From assembly GCA_009785015.1 (NCBI GenBank), contig WQXD01000061.1, positions 1 through 14,693 on the forward strand: 14,693 nt of DNA. The letters are read 5' to 3'. Numbering within the stretch: the first letter of the stretch is position 1; each line of letters opens with the position of its first letter. A model generated the notes under the pieces. The model did no database searches. It saw only the letters and a list, made by a program, of their open reading frames with translations, and was not told where the DNA came from. The position numbers were made by a program, and so were the translations under genes. The DNA comes from Oscillospiraceae bacterium. GTDB taxonomy: Bacteria; Bacillota_A; Clostridia; Oscillospirales; WRJC01. Shown here in pieces: positions 1 through 8,624 of the stretch.

Positions 1-3000
1 CGATGATGTTTTCGCCGCTCTTAAGAAAATATGAGATGTGCGGCTTTTGGCCCATCGACAAAAGCAGCCTGCCGTTCATGCGGGCGGCGGCGGCCGTCCA
101 CTTTTCGAGCGTCTTTTTGCCGTAGGGCTTGCCCAGCACGCCCGCATATATGATTATCGATTTTTGGTCCTTGTTTTCAATCGAGTCGATCAGCTCGGCG
201 CAGGCGCTGTTTCTGATCAGCGCGATGTCCACCAAATTCGCCAGAGGTTTCGGCACGTCGCCGAAGCGGTCGAGCAGCTCATCCAATAAATCCTCGGCGT
301 CCTCCTTGTTTTCCACGGCGGCTATCCTTTTGTATATCCCGATCCTGATCAGTTCGCTCTCTATATACCTGTTCGGGATAAAAGCGTCGACCGCTATGTC
401 GATCAAGCATTCCGTGGCTTCGGGCTCATAATCCGGCCTTTTTTGAAACAGGGCCTCGCGCGCTTCTTCGTTTTCGCCGAACTCTTCGTCGAATTCCGCG
501 ACGGCGCTTTCGTAATCCTCTTCGGATACGCCGTATTTCTGCATCAATTTTAACTTTTTCTTTTCTTCGGCCACCGCTTTTTCGAGGATTTTCACATACA
601 GATCGTAACCCACCGAATCCATCTGGCCGTGCTGCTCGGCGCCCAGCAGATTTCCCGCGCCGCGGATTTCGAGGTCCCGCATCGCGATCTTGAAGCCCGA
701 GCCGAATTCGGTGTATTCGCGTATCGCAGTGAGCCGCTTCGTCGAAACTTCGGACAGCACTTTGTGTTTCGGATATGTGAAATAGGCGTAGGCGCGCCGG
801 TTCGAGCGGCCCACCCTGCCCCTGATCTGGTGCAGCTGGGCCAGGCCGAGCCTGTCTGCGTCCTCGACGATTAAAGTGTTCGCGTCGGGTATGTCTATGC
901 CCGATTCGATTATGGTGGTGCAGACCAAAACGTCGATCTCGGCGTCGAGCATACTGCGCCAGACCCTTGAAAGCGAGCCTTCGTCCATCTGGCCGTGGGC
1001 CACGCCGATCTTTATATCCCCGCCGCAGATTTCGCCGAGCCGCACCGCTTTCTGCTCTATCGTCTCGACCCGGTTGTGCAGATAGAACACCTGCCCCCCG
1101 CGCCGGATTTCGTTTTTTACCGCGTCGGCGATCACGTTCTCGTCGTACTCGAATATATATGTCTGCACCGGGACGCGGTCGTGCGGGGCCTCCTCTATGA
1201 CCGACATGTCCCTTATGCCCGAGAGCGCCATGTTCATGGTCCTGGGTATGGGCGTGGCGGTCAGCGTCAGCACGTCGATGTTTTCGGCGAGCTGCTTCAG
1301 TTTTTCCTTGTGCGCCACGCCGAAGCGCTGTTCCTCGTCGATGATCAAAAGCCCGAGGTCTTTAAATTGTATATCTTTTTGAATTATCCTGTGGGTGCCG
1401 ATGATTATGTCCACGGCGCCCGCCTTCAGTTTTTTTACGACTGCTTCCTGTTCTTTTTTCGACTTGAACCTCGACAAAAAATCCACCCTCACCGGAAATT
1501 CGCGGAAGCGCGAGAGTATCGTCTGGTAGTGCTGCCAGGCGAGTATCGTGGTGGGAACCAATATCGCCGCCTGTTTGGACTCCGAAACGCACTTGAAAAC
1601 CGCGCGCAGCGCGACCTCGGTTTTGCCGAAGCCCACATCGCCGCAAAGCAGCCTGTCCATGGGAACGGGCAGCATCATGTCCTCTTTGATCTGCTGGGCG
1701 CAGAGCAGCTGGTCGTCGGTCTCCGCATACTCGAAAAGCGACTCGAAATCCTTCTGCCACTCGAGATCCTCGCCGAAAGCGTGGCCTTTTTTGCTCTGTC
1801 TCACGGCGTAGAGCTTTATGAGCTGCCTTGCTATGTCGCGCGCGGCGGATTTCGCCCTTGTTTTGGCTTTGGTCCACGCGGGCCCGCCCATTTTCGAGAG
1901 TTTGACCGCGCCCTCTTCGCTTCCCGCGCCGATATATTTTGAAACCAGATCCAACTGATTGCACGGCACAAACAAAATATCGCTGCCCAGATACTGGATT
2001 TTTATGTAATCCTTCTGTACCCCGCCCGAAACGGTGAGCCGCTCTATGCCCAAAAACCTGCCTATGCCGTAATTGTTGTGCACCACGTAGTCCCCCACCG
2101 ACAAATCGGTGTAGGCCATCAGTTTCTGCCGGGCGGTTTTCGCGTATTTGCCCGGCGCCTCGTTTTGCCCCCCCCGCCGTTTCGGGGTCTGCGCGCGCGT
2201 TTCCGCGTGGCTTTCGTTGATAAGGGCGAACTTCTGCTTCGGCAGCTCAAAGCCCTGCAGGTCAAAGGGCATATTCTGGCCTGCGGAGCCGGCTTTGCTC
2301 ACGCGCGGGGTCTTGATGATCGCGGCGTACCCGGGGGGCAGGTTTTCCATTTCGCTGTATTTGCCCGCCAGGGCCGCGGGGTCGTCTATTATGATGTATT
2401 TGATTTCGAAATCCTCGAGATAGTCCGCGAAACTTTTGATCCCCGCGTCGGAATCCAGCAAAACCGCGGCCCTGTATCCGGAGGAGGAATACCGCTCCAG
2501 ATCGTCGCTCAGCGCGGCGAAACCCTCCGACAGGCGCGGAGGCTGCCTTGTGGTAAACGAATACAAACCGGAGAGCCTGACCCCGTCCATTCCCGAGACA
2601 AAAGCGTCGCACAAGATCGTTTTGAACCTGAGCCGCATAGTGTGGAAATCCTCCAGGGAGGCGTAGTATTCGGCGTTTTTGCCGTCGATATAGCCCTTCT
2701 CGATCAAATCGACCACGGTTTCGGCCATGATTTGCTCGAAGATTTTTTGTTTTTCGTCAACTTTGGCGGATTCATATACAAACAGGGCGGCAGAGTCCGG
2801 GGCGAAGTAATCGAGCAGGCATTCTTTTTGTTCAAGCCCGTAAACCAAAGAGATAAACTTGTCCCTGGAGCCCACCTCTTCGCCGCTTTTCAGCGAGTCG
2901 ATTTCAAAATACAGCCGGTCGGAGACCGTCTGATCCAAGTTTTTGTTTTTTGCCAATTTTTCCAAAACGGCGGCGCAGTCCTGTCTCGACTGCCCGTCAA

Positions 3001-3694
3001 ACACGATTTCCGAGGCGGGGATGACCGTAAATTCCGTTATGTTTTCCATTCTCCGCTGGGTGAGCGGGTCGAAAATGCCCATCGCGTCGATCTCGTCCCC
3101 GAAAAGCTCCAGGCGCACCGGATAATTTTCGGAGGGCGAAAATATATCTATGATGCCGCCCCTGACCGAGAATTTCGCGGGTTCCTCGACTATTTCAGCC
3201 CTTTTATATCCCGCCGCCACAAGGCGGACCAAAAAGGCGTCCAGATCTTTTATGCTCCCGCCCAATTTCAGCTCGGTCGAATAATCGATGAGTTTTTCAC
3301 CGGGCATGGTGTACTGCAGCATGGCGTCGGGGGTGGTTATGACTACGTCAAAATCCCCGTTTATCACTTTGGACAAAATTTTCATCCTCTCGTGCTCAAA
3401 CGGATTGTTTATGTTGTTCATGCCCATAAAGATAAAATCTTTTTTCGGATACACGTAGACCCCGCCGAAAAAGTTGAGCATTGAGTCCCGCAGCTTGGCG
3501 GCGGTCTTTTCATCGCCCGCCACAATCAGCGCCTTCCGGTCCAGATCGCGGCAGACGGCCGCCGTGAAGGTTTCAAGGCTCCCCTCGCACAGCCCGGAAA
3601 CCACCATGGGCAGCAGCTCCTTTTCGAACTTTGGCTTTTTTAGCTCATATATGAGATTCTTGTATTCCTTGTCGCTTTTTATCGCCGAAATCAA
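1..3694 (-). CDS. mfd: Transcription-repair coupling factor Mfd (3' end beyond window)
   Basis: Mfd is a cytoplasmic ATP-driven DNA translocase that pushes stalled RNA polymerase off DNA and recruits UvrA for nucleotide excision repair. Reading the minus strand, the order is an N-terminal UvrB-like region, a basic linker, a CarD-like RNA-polymerase-interacting domain near residues 531-605 (core VGDYVVHNNYGIGRF), then a superfamily 2 helicase module. That module shows Walker A GDVGFGKT (685-692), box II DEEQRFG (786-792), ATPIPRTMNMAL, and the C-terminal motor motifs ESGIDIPDANT and QIRGRVGRS. It runs off the left edge after at least 1231 codons, longer than the usual 1150-1180, but the C-terminal domain is already well advanced. 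The start is uncertain. 3694 is the first conventional codon (TTG), yet it lies 15 bases after the GGGGGG ribosome-binding stretch, and an ACG at 3703 is better spaced. A later in-frame ATG (3607) has a fair GGAG site but would remove a conserved helix. It follows the upstream gene with almost no gap. Confidence 0.97.
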   Translation of the reverse strand, partial: MISAIKSDKEYKNLIYELKKPKFEKELLPMVVSGLCEGSLETFTAAVCRDLDRKALIVAGDEKTAAKLRDSMLNFFGGVYVYPKKDFIFMGMNNINNPFEHERMKILSKVINGDFDVVITTPDAMLQYTMPGEKLIDYSTELKLGGSIKDLDAFLVRLVAAGYKRAEIVEEPAKFSVRGGIIDIFSPSENYPVRLELFGDEIDAMGIFDPLTQRRMENITEFTVIPASEIVFDGQSRQDCAAVLEKLAKNKNLDQTVSDRLYFEIDSLKSGEEVGSRDKFISLVYGLEQKECLLDYFAPDSAALFVYESAKVDEKQKIFEQIMAETVVDLIEKGYIDGKNAEYYASLEDFHTMRLRFKTILCDAFVSGMDGVRLSGLYSFTTRQPPRLSEGFAALSDDLERYSSSGYRAAVLLDSDAGIKSFADYLEDFEIKYIIIDDPAALAGKYSEMENLPPGYAAIIKTPRVSKAGSAGQNMPFDLQGFELPKQKFALINESHAETRAQTPKRRGGQNEAPGKYAKTARQKLMAYTDLSVGDYVVHNNYGIGRFLGIERLTVSGGVQKDYIKIQYLGSDILFVPCNQLDLVSKYIGAGSEEGAVKLSKMGGPAWTKAKTRAKSAARDIARQLIKLYAVRQSKKGHAFGEDLEWQKDFESLFEYAETDDQLLCAQQIKEDMMLPVPMDRLLCGDVGFGKTEVALRAVFKCVSESKQAAILVPTTILAWQHYQTILSRFREFPVRVDFLSRFKSKKEQEAVVKKLKAGAVDIIIGTHRIIQKDIQFKDLGLLIIDEEQRFGVAHKEKLKQLAENIDVLTLTATPIPRTMNMALSGIRDMSVIEEAPHDRVPVQTYIFEYDENVIADAVKNEIRRGGQVFYLHNRVETIEQKAVRLGEICGGDIKIGVAHGQMDEGSLSRVWRSMLDAEIDVLVCTTIIESGIDIPDANTLIVEDADRLGLAQLHQIRGRVGRSNRRAYAYFTYPKHKVLSEVSTKRLTAIREYTEFGSGFKIAMRDLEIRGAGNLLGAEQHGQMDSVGYDLYVKILEKAVAEEKKKLKLMQKYGVSEEDYESAVAEFDEEFGENEEAREALFQKRPDYEPEATECLIDIAVDAFIPNRYIESELIRIGIYKRIAAVENKEDAEDLLDELLDRFGDVPKPLANLVDIALIRNSACAELIDSIENKDQKSIIIYAGVLGKPYGKKTLEKWTAAAARMNGRLLLSMGQKPHISYFLKSGENII

Positions 3695-3716
3695 CAGGTC
3701 CGTGAAAATCCCCCCT

Positions 3717-6542
3717 TTACCAAAGCCACACAAGCTGCCGGTTTTGCAGATTCTCCGGTATGTCAAATTCGGCGCCGCCGTCTGTTTTGGTATATCCGGC
3801 AGCGGCGGATTCGAGCACTCTGCCGTCCCCCGAGACGTTTTGATAACACAGGGCGCCCCCGTCGGGAAGCCCGGCTCCGGGAAGGGTCAGCCTGCCCGCT
3901 GACGAGTACAGCCAAAAGCCGCCCTTGCAGCCTTCGGGGAGCCTTTCGGGGTGCACCGGGGCAAACGAAATGTCCGCCATATCCCCGCAGAACTCATACC
4001 TTGCGCCGTTTATCGTGATTTTCGATGTTTTGTATCCGGTGAATGCCATAAGCCTTCCGCTCTCATCCAAACGCCAGAACACAAAGCCTTCGCCCGCATA
4101 GCTGATTGTATCGCCGCCCACAATCTGCCCTTCGAAGTTTAATTCCATCGAAGGCAGCTCTCTGCCCTCCAGCGCTTTCGCGTCTCTTTCTTTGTTGCGG
4201 AAGAATCCTCCCTCCCAGTTCTCCGCTATATCGCGGGTATGCACCGAGGCCGATTTTGCCCCGTTTGCGAACTGCGCGAAATAATACGGGCCCTTGCGCG
4301 CCAGATAGTCGGGATCCCCCTCTTTCAATACCCCGAGTTTGTGCAATATGTCGGTAAAAGCCGATATATCCTCTCCGGTCGATTTCGACTGGTCGTCGCG
4401 CAGCCGGCAGCCCATATAGCATAACTTGCCCCTGCCGGCCTCTTTTATCGAGCCCACGATCTTCTTCCCGCCTCCGGGCGCCGTTATATACGCCGCGGGC
4501 GCGCTTGACTCGCACTTGATTTCGTACACCCTGTCCACGATAAAATCGGTGAGGACGGCCATAGAGGGAACTTTTGCAAATATTCCGGCAAACGATACCT
4601 CTCCGGTCGCCTCCCCGGAGAGAAGGGCGCCCTTTGCCTCAACGCCGAACAGCGCCTCCCACTCCGGGACGGCATGACCGTCGCTGCCGACCGGGAAAGC
4701 GGAGCTCCACAGTACAATGCCGCCCGATTCGGCGAATTCTCCGAGTTTTTTTATGAAAGATCCGCCGGCGAAGGGCTCGAAGGCCACAACCACCGCCCCG
4801 TATGAGGCATTGCCGGCATATACCCTGCCCGCTTCTATTCTCGCCTCGGATTCGAACTTGTCCGCCGTGATATAGTTGGCATACCCGTACTGCAGCGTCC
4901 ATGAACCGAAGCGCTCATTGCAGTACAGCAAATCCTTCGGATAGATGATAAGCGTTTCGCAGATTCTCATCCTGCCCTCGTTTACCCAGGCGTTCTGCCC
5001 GCCGCCCGCGCCGTACGCGGCCGACAAAGCCGAAAAGCGCCGGCCGGCCTCGTTTGGAAATCCCCACGCCCCCCAGTAGCAGCACTCCAGCCGGTTCAGC
5101 GCGGCGAAACTCGCGCTCATCGCGCCTCCGTGATAATTGCGGTCAAACCAGCCGCACTCGCAGAAATCGTCTCCCCCGCCGGAATAATAGTCGTTCCAGC
5201 GGAAATAGTCGTAACACGCCGAAATCGCCTCGCGTATCGAGCTCGAATACACAAAATCGGGCGTATAGTCGTACATAGAGGCCCCGGCGTCCGACGCCGC
5301 CTGGAAATTCCCGTTTTTGTGGTACTTGTCGCAGGTGGGCGATTCCTGCCATGTGGCGTGGCCGAGGGTGCGCACGGCAAACCCATAGAGCTTTTCGCTG
5401 TATTTTCTCGCGTTGTCGATCAAATCGACCACGGTCTCCTGCAGCGTCTCGAAATATATTTTGCGCAGGCTGAAAGTTTTAAACAGAAGCTCGGGCGAGG
5501 TCCCCATGACGTGCTGTGACGTTTCGTGACCGCCGAAGCGGCCGTTTGTCATGTTGCAGCAGTAGACGAGCAGTTTGTCGAAATCGGCAAACAGGGGGTC
5601 TTTTTTCTCGAGCTGCCGCTCGAAGTTGTCGGTCATATACCGGGTGGTTATTTCGTTGGGGCCGAAGTGGGCGAAGTCCCAGTCGAACTGTATGTGCATC
5701 TCGTCCGAGTAAAATTCGCGGAACTGTATGCCGTATGAGTTGTAGCTGTCGATTATGCCGTTGATATAGCCCTGCGCTTCCGGGTGGAAATAGTCCATCT
5801 CGGGGGTGGCCATGTGCAGCACGGCCAAAACGCGGTTGCCGGCGTTTTTTGTGGAGCCCGCGATTTTTATATACGAGTTTTCGAAATTCTTCAGCGCCCC
5901 TGCCGGCGCCGTCTCCGAGATGAGCGTCTCATGGGTAAAATTGTCCTTTATTTCCGTTATCGAATCATAGGGCGCCGTGGCGTAGTCGGGGCCGCCGTCT
6001 TCCACCTCAAACGAAAACAGCCTGCAGGATACGAATTCGAGTTCGACCGGGCCCTTGTTGTTCGTCCATTTTTTTGGCATATAGCCGTAAAACGAAAACG
6101 AGCCGTCGGGTCTGAGCTCCCCTTCGAAGTACACCCGGTGGATCCCCCCGGTTTTATACTTTTCCAAAAAATCCCTGCCCAGGTCGAGCGGGTTTATGAT
6201 GCTCGCCCCGATGCCCATGCCGCGTTTTTTGCATTCGTCGTGGATCGTTTTGGCGGCTTTTATGAATTCGGGGTGCGTAGGGCCGAGCTCCCGGGTATTG
6301 CCCCCGAAAAAATAGTCGTGGAAAAAAGTCACCCACGAAACATTTTGCGCCTGCAGCTTGTCCGCGTATTCGCAAAAAGATATTTCGCTTTCCGCATTGC
6401 CGAAATCCAATCCCTTCACGGGTCCCCTCGGGTCTTTCGCCACGGCGCGGAGCTGCTCGTCGGAAGTTATGACTATCGCCGCGCGCCTTACCGAGTGGAA
6501 GGCGGGCCCGTTGTCCGACAGATATACGCCGTTTTTGTTCAT
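3717..6542 (-). CDS. Putative glycoside hydrolase-like protein, unclassified, 941 aa
   Basis: I do not recognise an exact family. The layout resembles large glycoside hydrolases with a TIM barrel followed by a Rossmann/GATase-like domain and a beta-sandwich, as in GH42; GH106-like enzymes are an alternative. Residues 1-130 and 235-500 look barrel-like and are rich in Trp, Tyr, Asp and His. Candidate acidic residues are D280-E281 in FYSDEM and E400 in TWQESPTC. Residues about 570-720 resemble the amidotransferase-like domain of such enzymes (YGAVVVAFEPF, LGEFAESGGIVLW). The C-terminal 190 residues look beta-rich. There is no signal peptide or membrane segment, so it should be cytoplasmic and act on imported saccharide. 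The start has a strong AAGGAGGG site eight bases upstream. It lies 40 bases after the solute-binding protein gene and its TAA stop overlaps the mfd ribosome-binding site. The gene is certain, the enzyme class is inference, and the substrate is unknown. Confidence 0.6.
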   Translation of the reverse strand: MNKNGVYLSDNGPAFHSVRRAAIVITSDEQLRAVAKDPRGPVKGLDFGNAESEISFCEYADKLQAQNVSWVTFFHDYFFGGNTRELGPTHPEFIKAAKTIHDECKKRGMGIGASIINPLDLGRDFLEKYKTGGIHRVYFEGELRPDGSFSFYGYMPKKWTNNKGPVELEFVSCRLFSFEVEDGGPDYATAPYDSITEIKDNFTHETLISETAPAGALKNFENSYIKIAGSTKNAGNRVLAVLHMATPEMDYFHPEAQGYINGIIDSYNSYGIQFREFYSDEMHIQFDWDFAHFGPNEITTRYMTDNFERQLEKKDPLFADFDKLLVYCCNMTNGRFGGHETSQHVMGTSPELLFKTFSLRKIYFETLQETVVDLIDNARKYSEKLYGFAVRTLGHATWQESPTCDKYHKNGNFQAASDAGASMYDYTPDFVYSSSIREAISACYDYFRWNDYYSGGGDDFCECGWFDRNYHGGAMSASFAALNRLECCYWGAWGFPNEAGRRFSALSAAYGAGGGQNAWVNEGRMRICETLIIYPKDLLYCNERFGSWTLQYGYANYITADKFESEARIEAGRVYAGNASYGAVVVAFEPFAGGSFIKKLGEFAESGGIVLWSSAFPVGSDGHAVPEWEALFGVEAKGALLSGEATGEVSFAGIFAKVPSMAVLTDFIVDRVYEIKCESSAPAAYITAPGGGKKIVGSIKEAGRGKLCYMGCRLRDDQSKSTGEDISAFTDILHKLGVLKEGDPDYLARKGPYYFAQFANGAKSASVHTRDIAENWEGGFFRNKERDAKALEGRELPSMELNFEGQIVGGDTISYAGEGFVFWRLDESGRLMAFTGYKTSKITINGARYEFCGDMADISFAPVHPERLPEGCKGGFWLYSSAGRLTLPGAGLPDGGALCYQNVSGDGRVLESAAAGYTKTDGGAEFDIPENLQNRQLVWLW

Positions 6543-6582
6543 AGATATCCCTCCTTGAATTATGAATTATTTTGTATTGTTT

Positions 6583-8103
6583 TTATTCGACTTCGGCGAA
6601 CGCGTCTATGGTTTTTTGCATTGCCGCTTCGATTTTGGCTTCGTTTTTCTCTATAAGGGAGGCGAAATTCCTGTCCCCTTTTGAAGCCGCGGCGTCGAAC
6701 GTGCCCGGGAAGCTGCCCCAGTTGTACATCGACTGGTTTATGTCGTATATCCGGTTTTCGAGGATTATATCGAGCATGCGCACCGAAATCTCGTCGCGCA
6801 GGTATTTTGTGCCGATCGATATTTCATAATATGCGGGAATCACGATTTTTTTGCTCTCGGCGGAGAGCGCTTCGACGATCAGCCCGGTTTTTTCCAAATC
6901 CGGGTTTGTGGTCATAATGGCCAGACACGACGACCACAGCGTGGGCGTGCAGTATTTCGGCTGCGCTTCGTCGAATTTCGGAAATGGCAGCAGCGCGAAA
7001 TCGCTTCCCATGTTTTTGTACAATCTCACGCAGGAGAGCACCTGCGCGCAAAACAGCGCCTTGTCGTTGACAAACATTTCTTCAGTGCGCAGATTCGGCG
7101 TGTCGGTGTATTCCCTGACCACCACCTCGCGCAAAAACAAAAAGTCGACCATGGCCTCATACGCCAAGGCAAACCGTTCTGTTTTGCACGCTATGTACGG
7201 CAGGTCGTTTTCGTCTTTTTTTATGACCGTTTCGTCGAAACCGGCGACGAGATACGTGTAGAGCCAGCTGCAGCAAGAAAGGCCGTACCTGTCGTCGGCG
7301 CCTTTTATGACGCCGTCGCCGTTGAGGTCGGCGGGGGCGGTTTTGGCGAGCTCGGTGAATTTATCGAATGTCCACTTGCCCTCATCCACGAGTTTATACA
7401 GCGAGTCCGCGCCGTCGATGCCGAGGTCTTCCGCCATTTTTTTGTTGTACATGAATACGGCGGCGTCATCTTTGTCCGAGAGCGTAAAGTCCGAGCATGT
7501 GAAAAACAATCTGCCCGCCATCGAAAAATAGTGGCTCACGGAGTTGTTCCACCACGGTTTTTCGAAATTCAGGTACGGGACTTTGTGCAAGTCCACAAAA
7601 AATCCGCTCGCCGCCAGCGAAGGGGCGGAATTCGTCTGCGGCGAAACCAGATCGTAATCGTCCAAGCCCGCGTTTACGCTGTTTTTCACCGTTGAGGCCA
7701 CTTTATCGCCGGACACCTGCGTCTCTTTTATGACAAAGTTATATTTCGCCTCCATATTCCTGTTTCTCTTGTAGATCGCTTCGTTCACCACGGGGTCGTT
7801 GAGGGCGGTTCCCACCAGATCGATCGATTCGATATCCATGTCCAAATCGACGATCGCCCACCACATCGCCTCCTGGTTTATGTTCAGTATCCGAAATTCC
7901 GCGCCGCCGTAGTCGGCGTCCGGCAGCCCGGGGTCAAAGAAATCCTCCGCCAAAATCTCCGCATTGTCCCCGGATGCCAAAGCGTCGCCGCCGGTTTGGC
8001 TTTCGGGGGCGGCCGTGTCTTTTGCGCAGGATGCAAATGCCGCAAAAACGCAAAATATCATGCCAAATACTGCGATTACAGAAATAATTTTCGTTTTTTT
8101 CAT
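6583..8103 (-). CDS. Extracellular solute-binding lipoprotein (ABC sugar-type, family 1)
   Basis: This is a periplasmic-binding-fold lipoprotein that captures a solute, probably a sugar or oligosaccharide, outside the cell for an ABC importer. With the start at 8103 (GGAGG then an ATTTTT spacer before ATG) it has 506 residues. A Lys-rich N-terminus and hydrophobic stretch are followed by a lipobox ending at C26 (FASC), so it should be membrane-anchored. A Ser/Gly/Asp-rich linker follows, then a mature domain starting near PDADYGGAEFRILN. A calcium-loop-like DLNGDGVIKGADD (about 259-271) followed by RYG is common in this protein group. Long Trp-rich stretches (MWWAIVD, KPWWNNS) fit carbohydrate stacking. 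No permease or ATPase gene is adjacent, so it would have to share a transporter encoded elsewhere. It is probably co-transcribed with the enzyme gene downstream. An ATG six codons upstream (8121) is possible but lacks a ribosome-binding site. The family is secure and the ligand unknown. Confidence 0.9.
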   Translation of the reverse strand: MKKTKIISVIAVFGMIFCVFAAFASCAKDTAAPESQTGGDALASGDNAEILAEDFFDPGLPDADYGGAEFRILNINQEAMWWAIVDLDMDIESIDLVGTALNDPVVNEAIYKRNRNMEAKYNFVIKETQVSGDKVASTVKNSVNAGLDDYDLVSPQTNSAPSLAASGFFVDLHKVPYLNFEKPWWNNSVSHYFSMAGRLFFTCSDFTLSDKDDAAVFMYNKKMAEDLGIDGADSLYKLVDEGKWTFDKFTELAKTAPADLNGDGVIKGADDRYGLSCCSWLYTYLVAGFDETVIKKDENDLPYIACKTERFALAYEAMVDFLFLREVVVREYTDTPNLRTEEMFVNDKALFCAQVLSCVRLYKNMGSDFALLPFPKFDEAQPKYCTPTLWSSCLAIMTTNPDLEKTGLIVEALSAESKKIVIPAYYEISIGTKYLRDEISVRMLDIILENRIYDINQSMYNWGSFPGTFDAAASKGDRNFASLIEKNEAKIEAAMQKTIDAFAEVE

Positions 8104-8129
8104 AAAAATCCTCCAAAACATATATATAT

Positions 8130-8618
8130 TTACTTACAGTATTTTCTTCCGGTTTCGATCGCGTATGCTCTGTACAGCTGCTCAAAGAGCATGACCCTCG
8201 CCAGCCTGTGGGAAAAAGTCATGTCGGACAGCGAGAGCAGGTAATCCGCCGATTGTTTCACTTCGCCGGACAGCCCGTGAGAGGAGCCGACGATAAAATC
8301 CAGAGACTTTGAGTTTTCCGTTTTTTCGCAGTACAAAAGCGAGGCAAAAGCCTCGGAAGTCAATTTTTTGCCTTCGGGGCACAGCGCTATTTTAAACGCG
8401 CCGGCGCCCGCCTTGCCGAGAATTTTTTTCCCCTCCGCAAATAGACACGCGGCTATTTCCGACGCGTTCGGGTTTTGGGGGAGCGGCTCTTCCTTTATTT
8501 CGATATCCGCGATTTTAAATTCGCCGCTCAGCCTTTTCGCATATTCGTCAATGGTTTCCCGGTAATATTTTTCGCCGGCTTTTATGCCGCCCACGTATAT
8601 TATATTTATCTTTCTCAT
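8130..8618 (-). CDS. rlmH: 23S rRNA pseudouridine-1915 N3-methyltransferase RlmH
   Basis: RlmH is a SPOUT-fold enzyme that uses S-adenosylmethionine to methylate pseudouridine 1915 in helix 69 of 23S rRNA on assembled ribosomes. The 162-residue length is typical. It opens with INIIYVGGIK and the conserved YYRETIDEYAKRL segment. The methyl-donor loop is FIVGSSHGLS (108-117), and the knot region MTFSHRLARVMLFEQLYRAYAI (133-154) is clear. Oddities: the usual IGG of the loop is VGS, the usual TFPH is TFSH, and the conserved C-terminal Tyr-His-Lys/Arg is YCK (160-162), with Cys replacing His. The start ATG is six bases after the walJ stop with a modest GAG upstream; a TTG one codon earlier is an alternative. 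It is very likely translated from the same message as walJ, a pairing common in Bacillota. The family is secure; whether the substitutions affect activity is unknown. Confidence 0.95.
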   Translation of the reverse strand: MRKINIIYVGGIKAGEKYYRETIDEYAKRLSGEFKIADIEIKEEPLPQNPNASEIAACLFAEGKKILGKAGAGAFKIALCPEGKKLTSEAFASLLYCEKTENSKSLDFIVGSSHGLSGEVKQSADYLLSLSDMTFSHRLARVMLFEQLYRAYAIETGRKYCK

Positions 8619-8624
8619 CAATTC

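Noticed and set aside
995..1942. Plus-strand open frame (315 codons) opposite the mfd helicase motifs
   Set aside because: It mirrors the Mfd motor motifs on the other strand and shows no protein family features.
2168..2175. Run of eight C bases in mfd as a possible frameshift
   Set aside because: Translation on both sides is in the same frame (linker then VGDYVVHNN), so the run is read as Arg-Gly-Gly with no shift.
2078..3484. Long plus-strand open frame (468 codons) opposite mfd
   Set aside because: It lies wholly antisense to well-conserved Mfd codons, has odd composition rich in Val, His, Arg and Phe, no ribosome-binding site and no recognisable motif. It is a by-product of mfd codon use.
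6555..6575. Duplicated GAATTAT motif between the solute-binding and enzyme genes
   Set aside because: It is a short AT-rich direct repeat in a 40-base gap with no promoter spacing or hairpin, and is likely chance.
5784..6656. Plus-strand open frame (290 codons) across the enzyme gene start
   Set aside because: It is antisense to the strong AAGGAGGG-ATG start of the 941-residue gene and has no recognisable domain.
7300..7340. DLNGDGVIKGADD in the solute-binding protein as a dockerin repeat
   Set aside because: Only one loop is present, inside the binding domain and followed by RYG, a normal calcium-loop feature of this binding-protein family.
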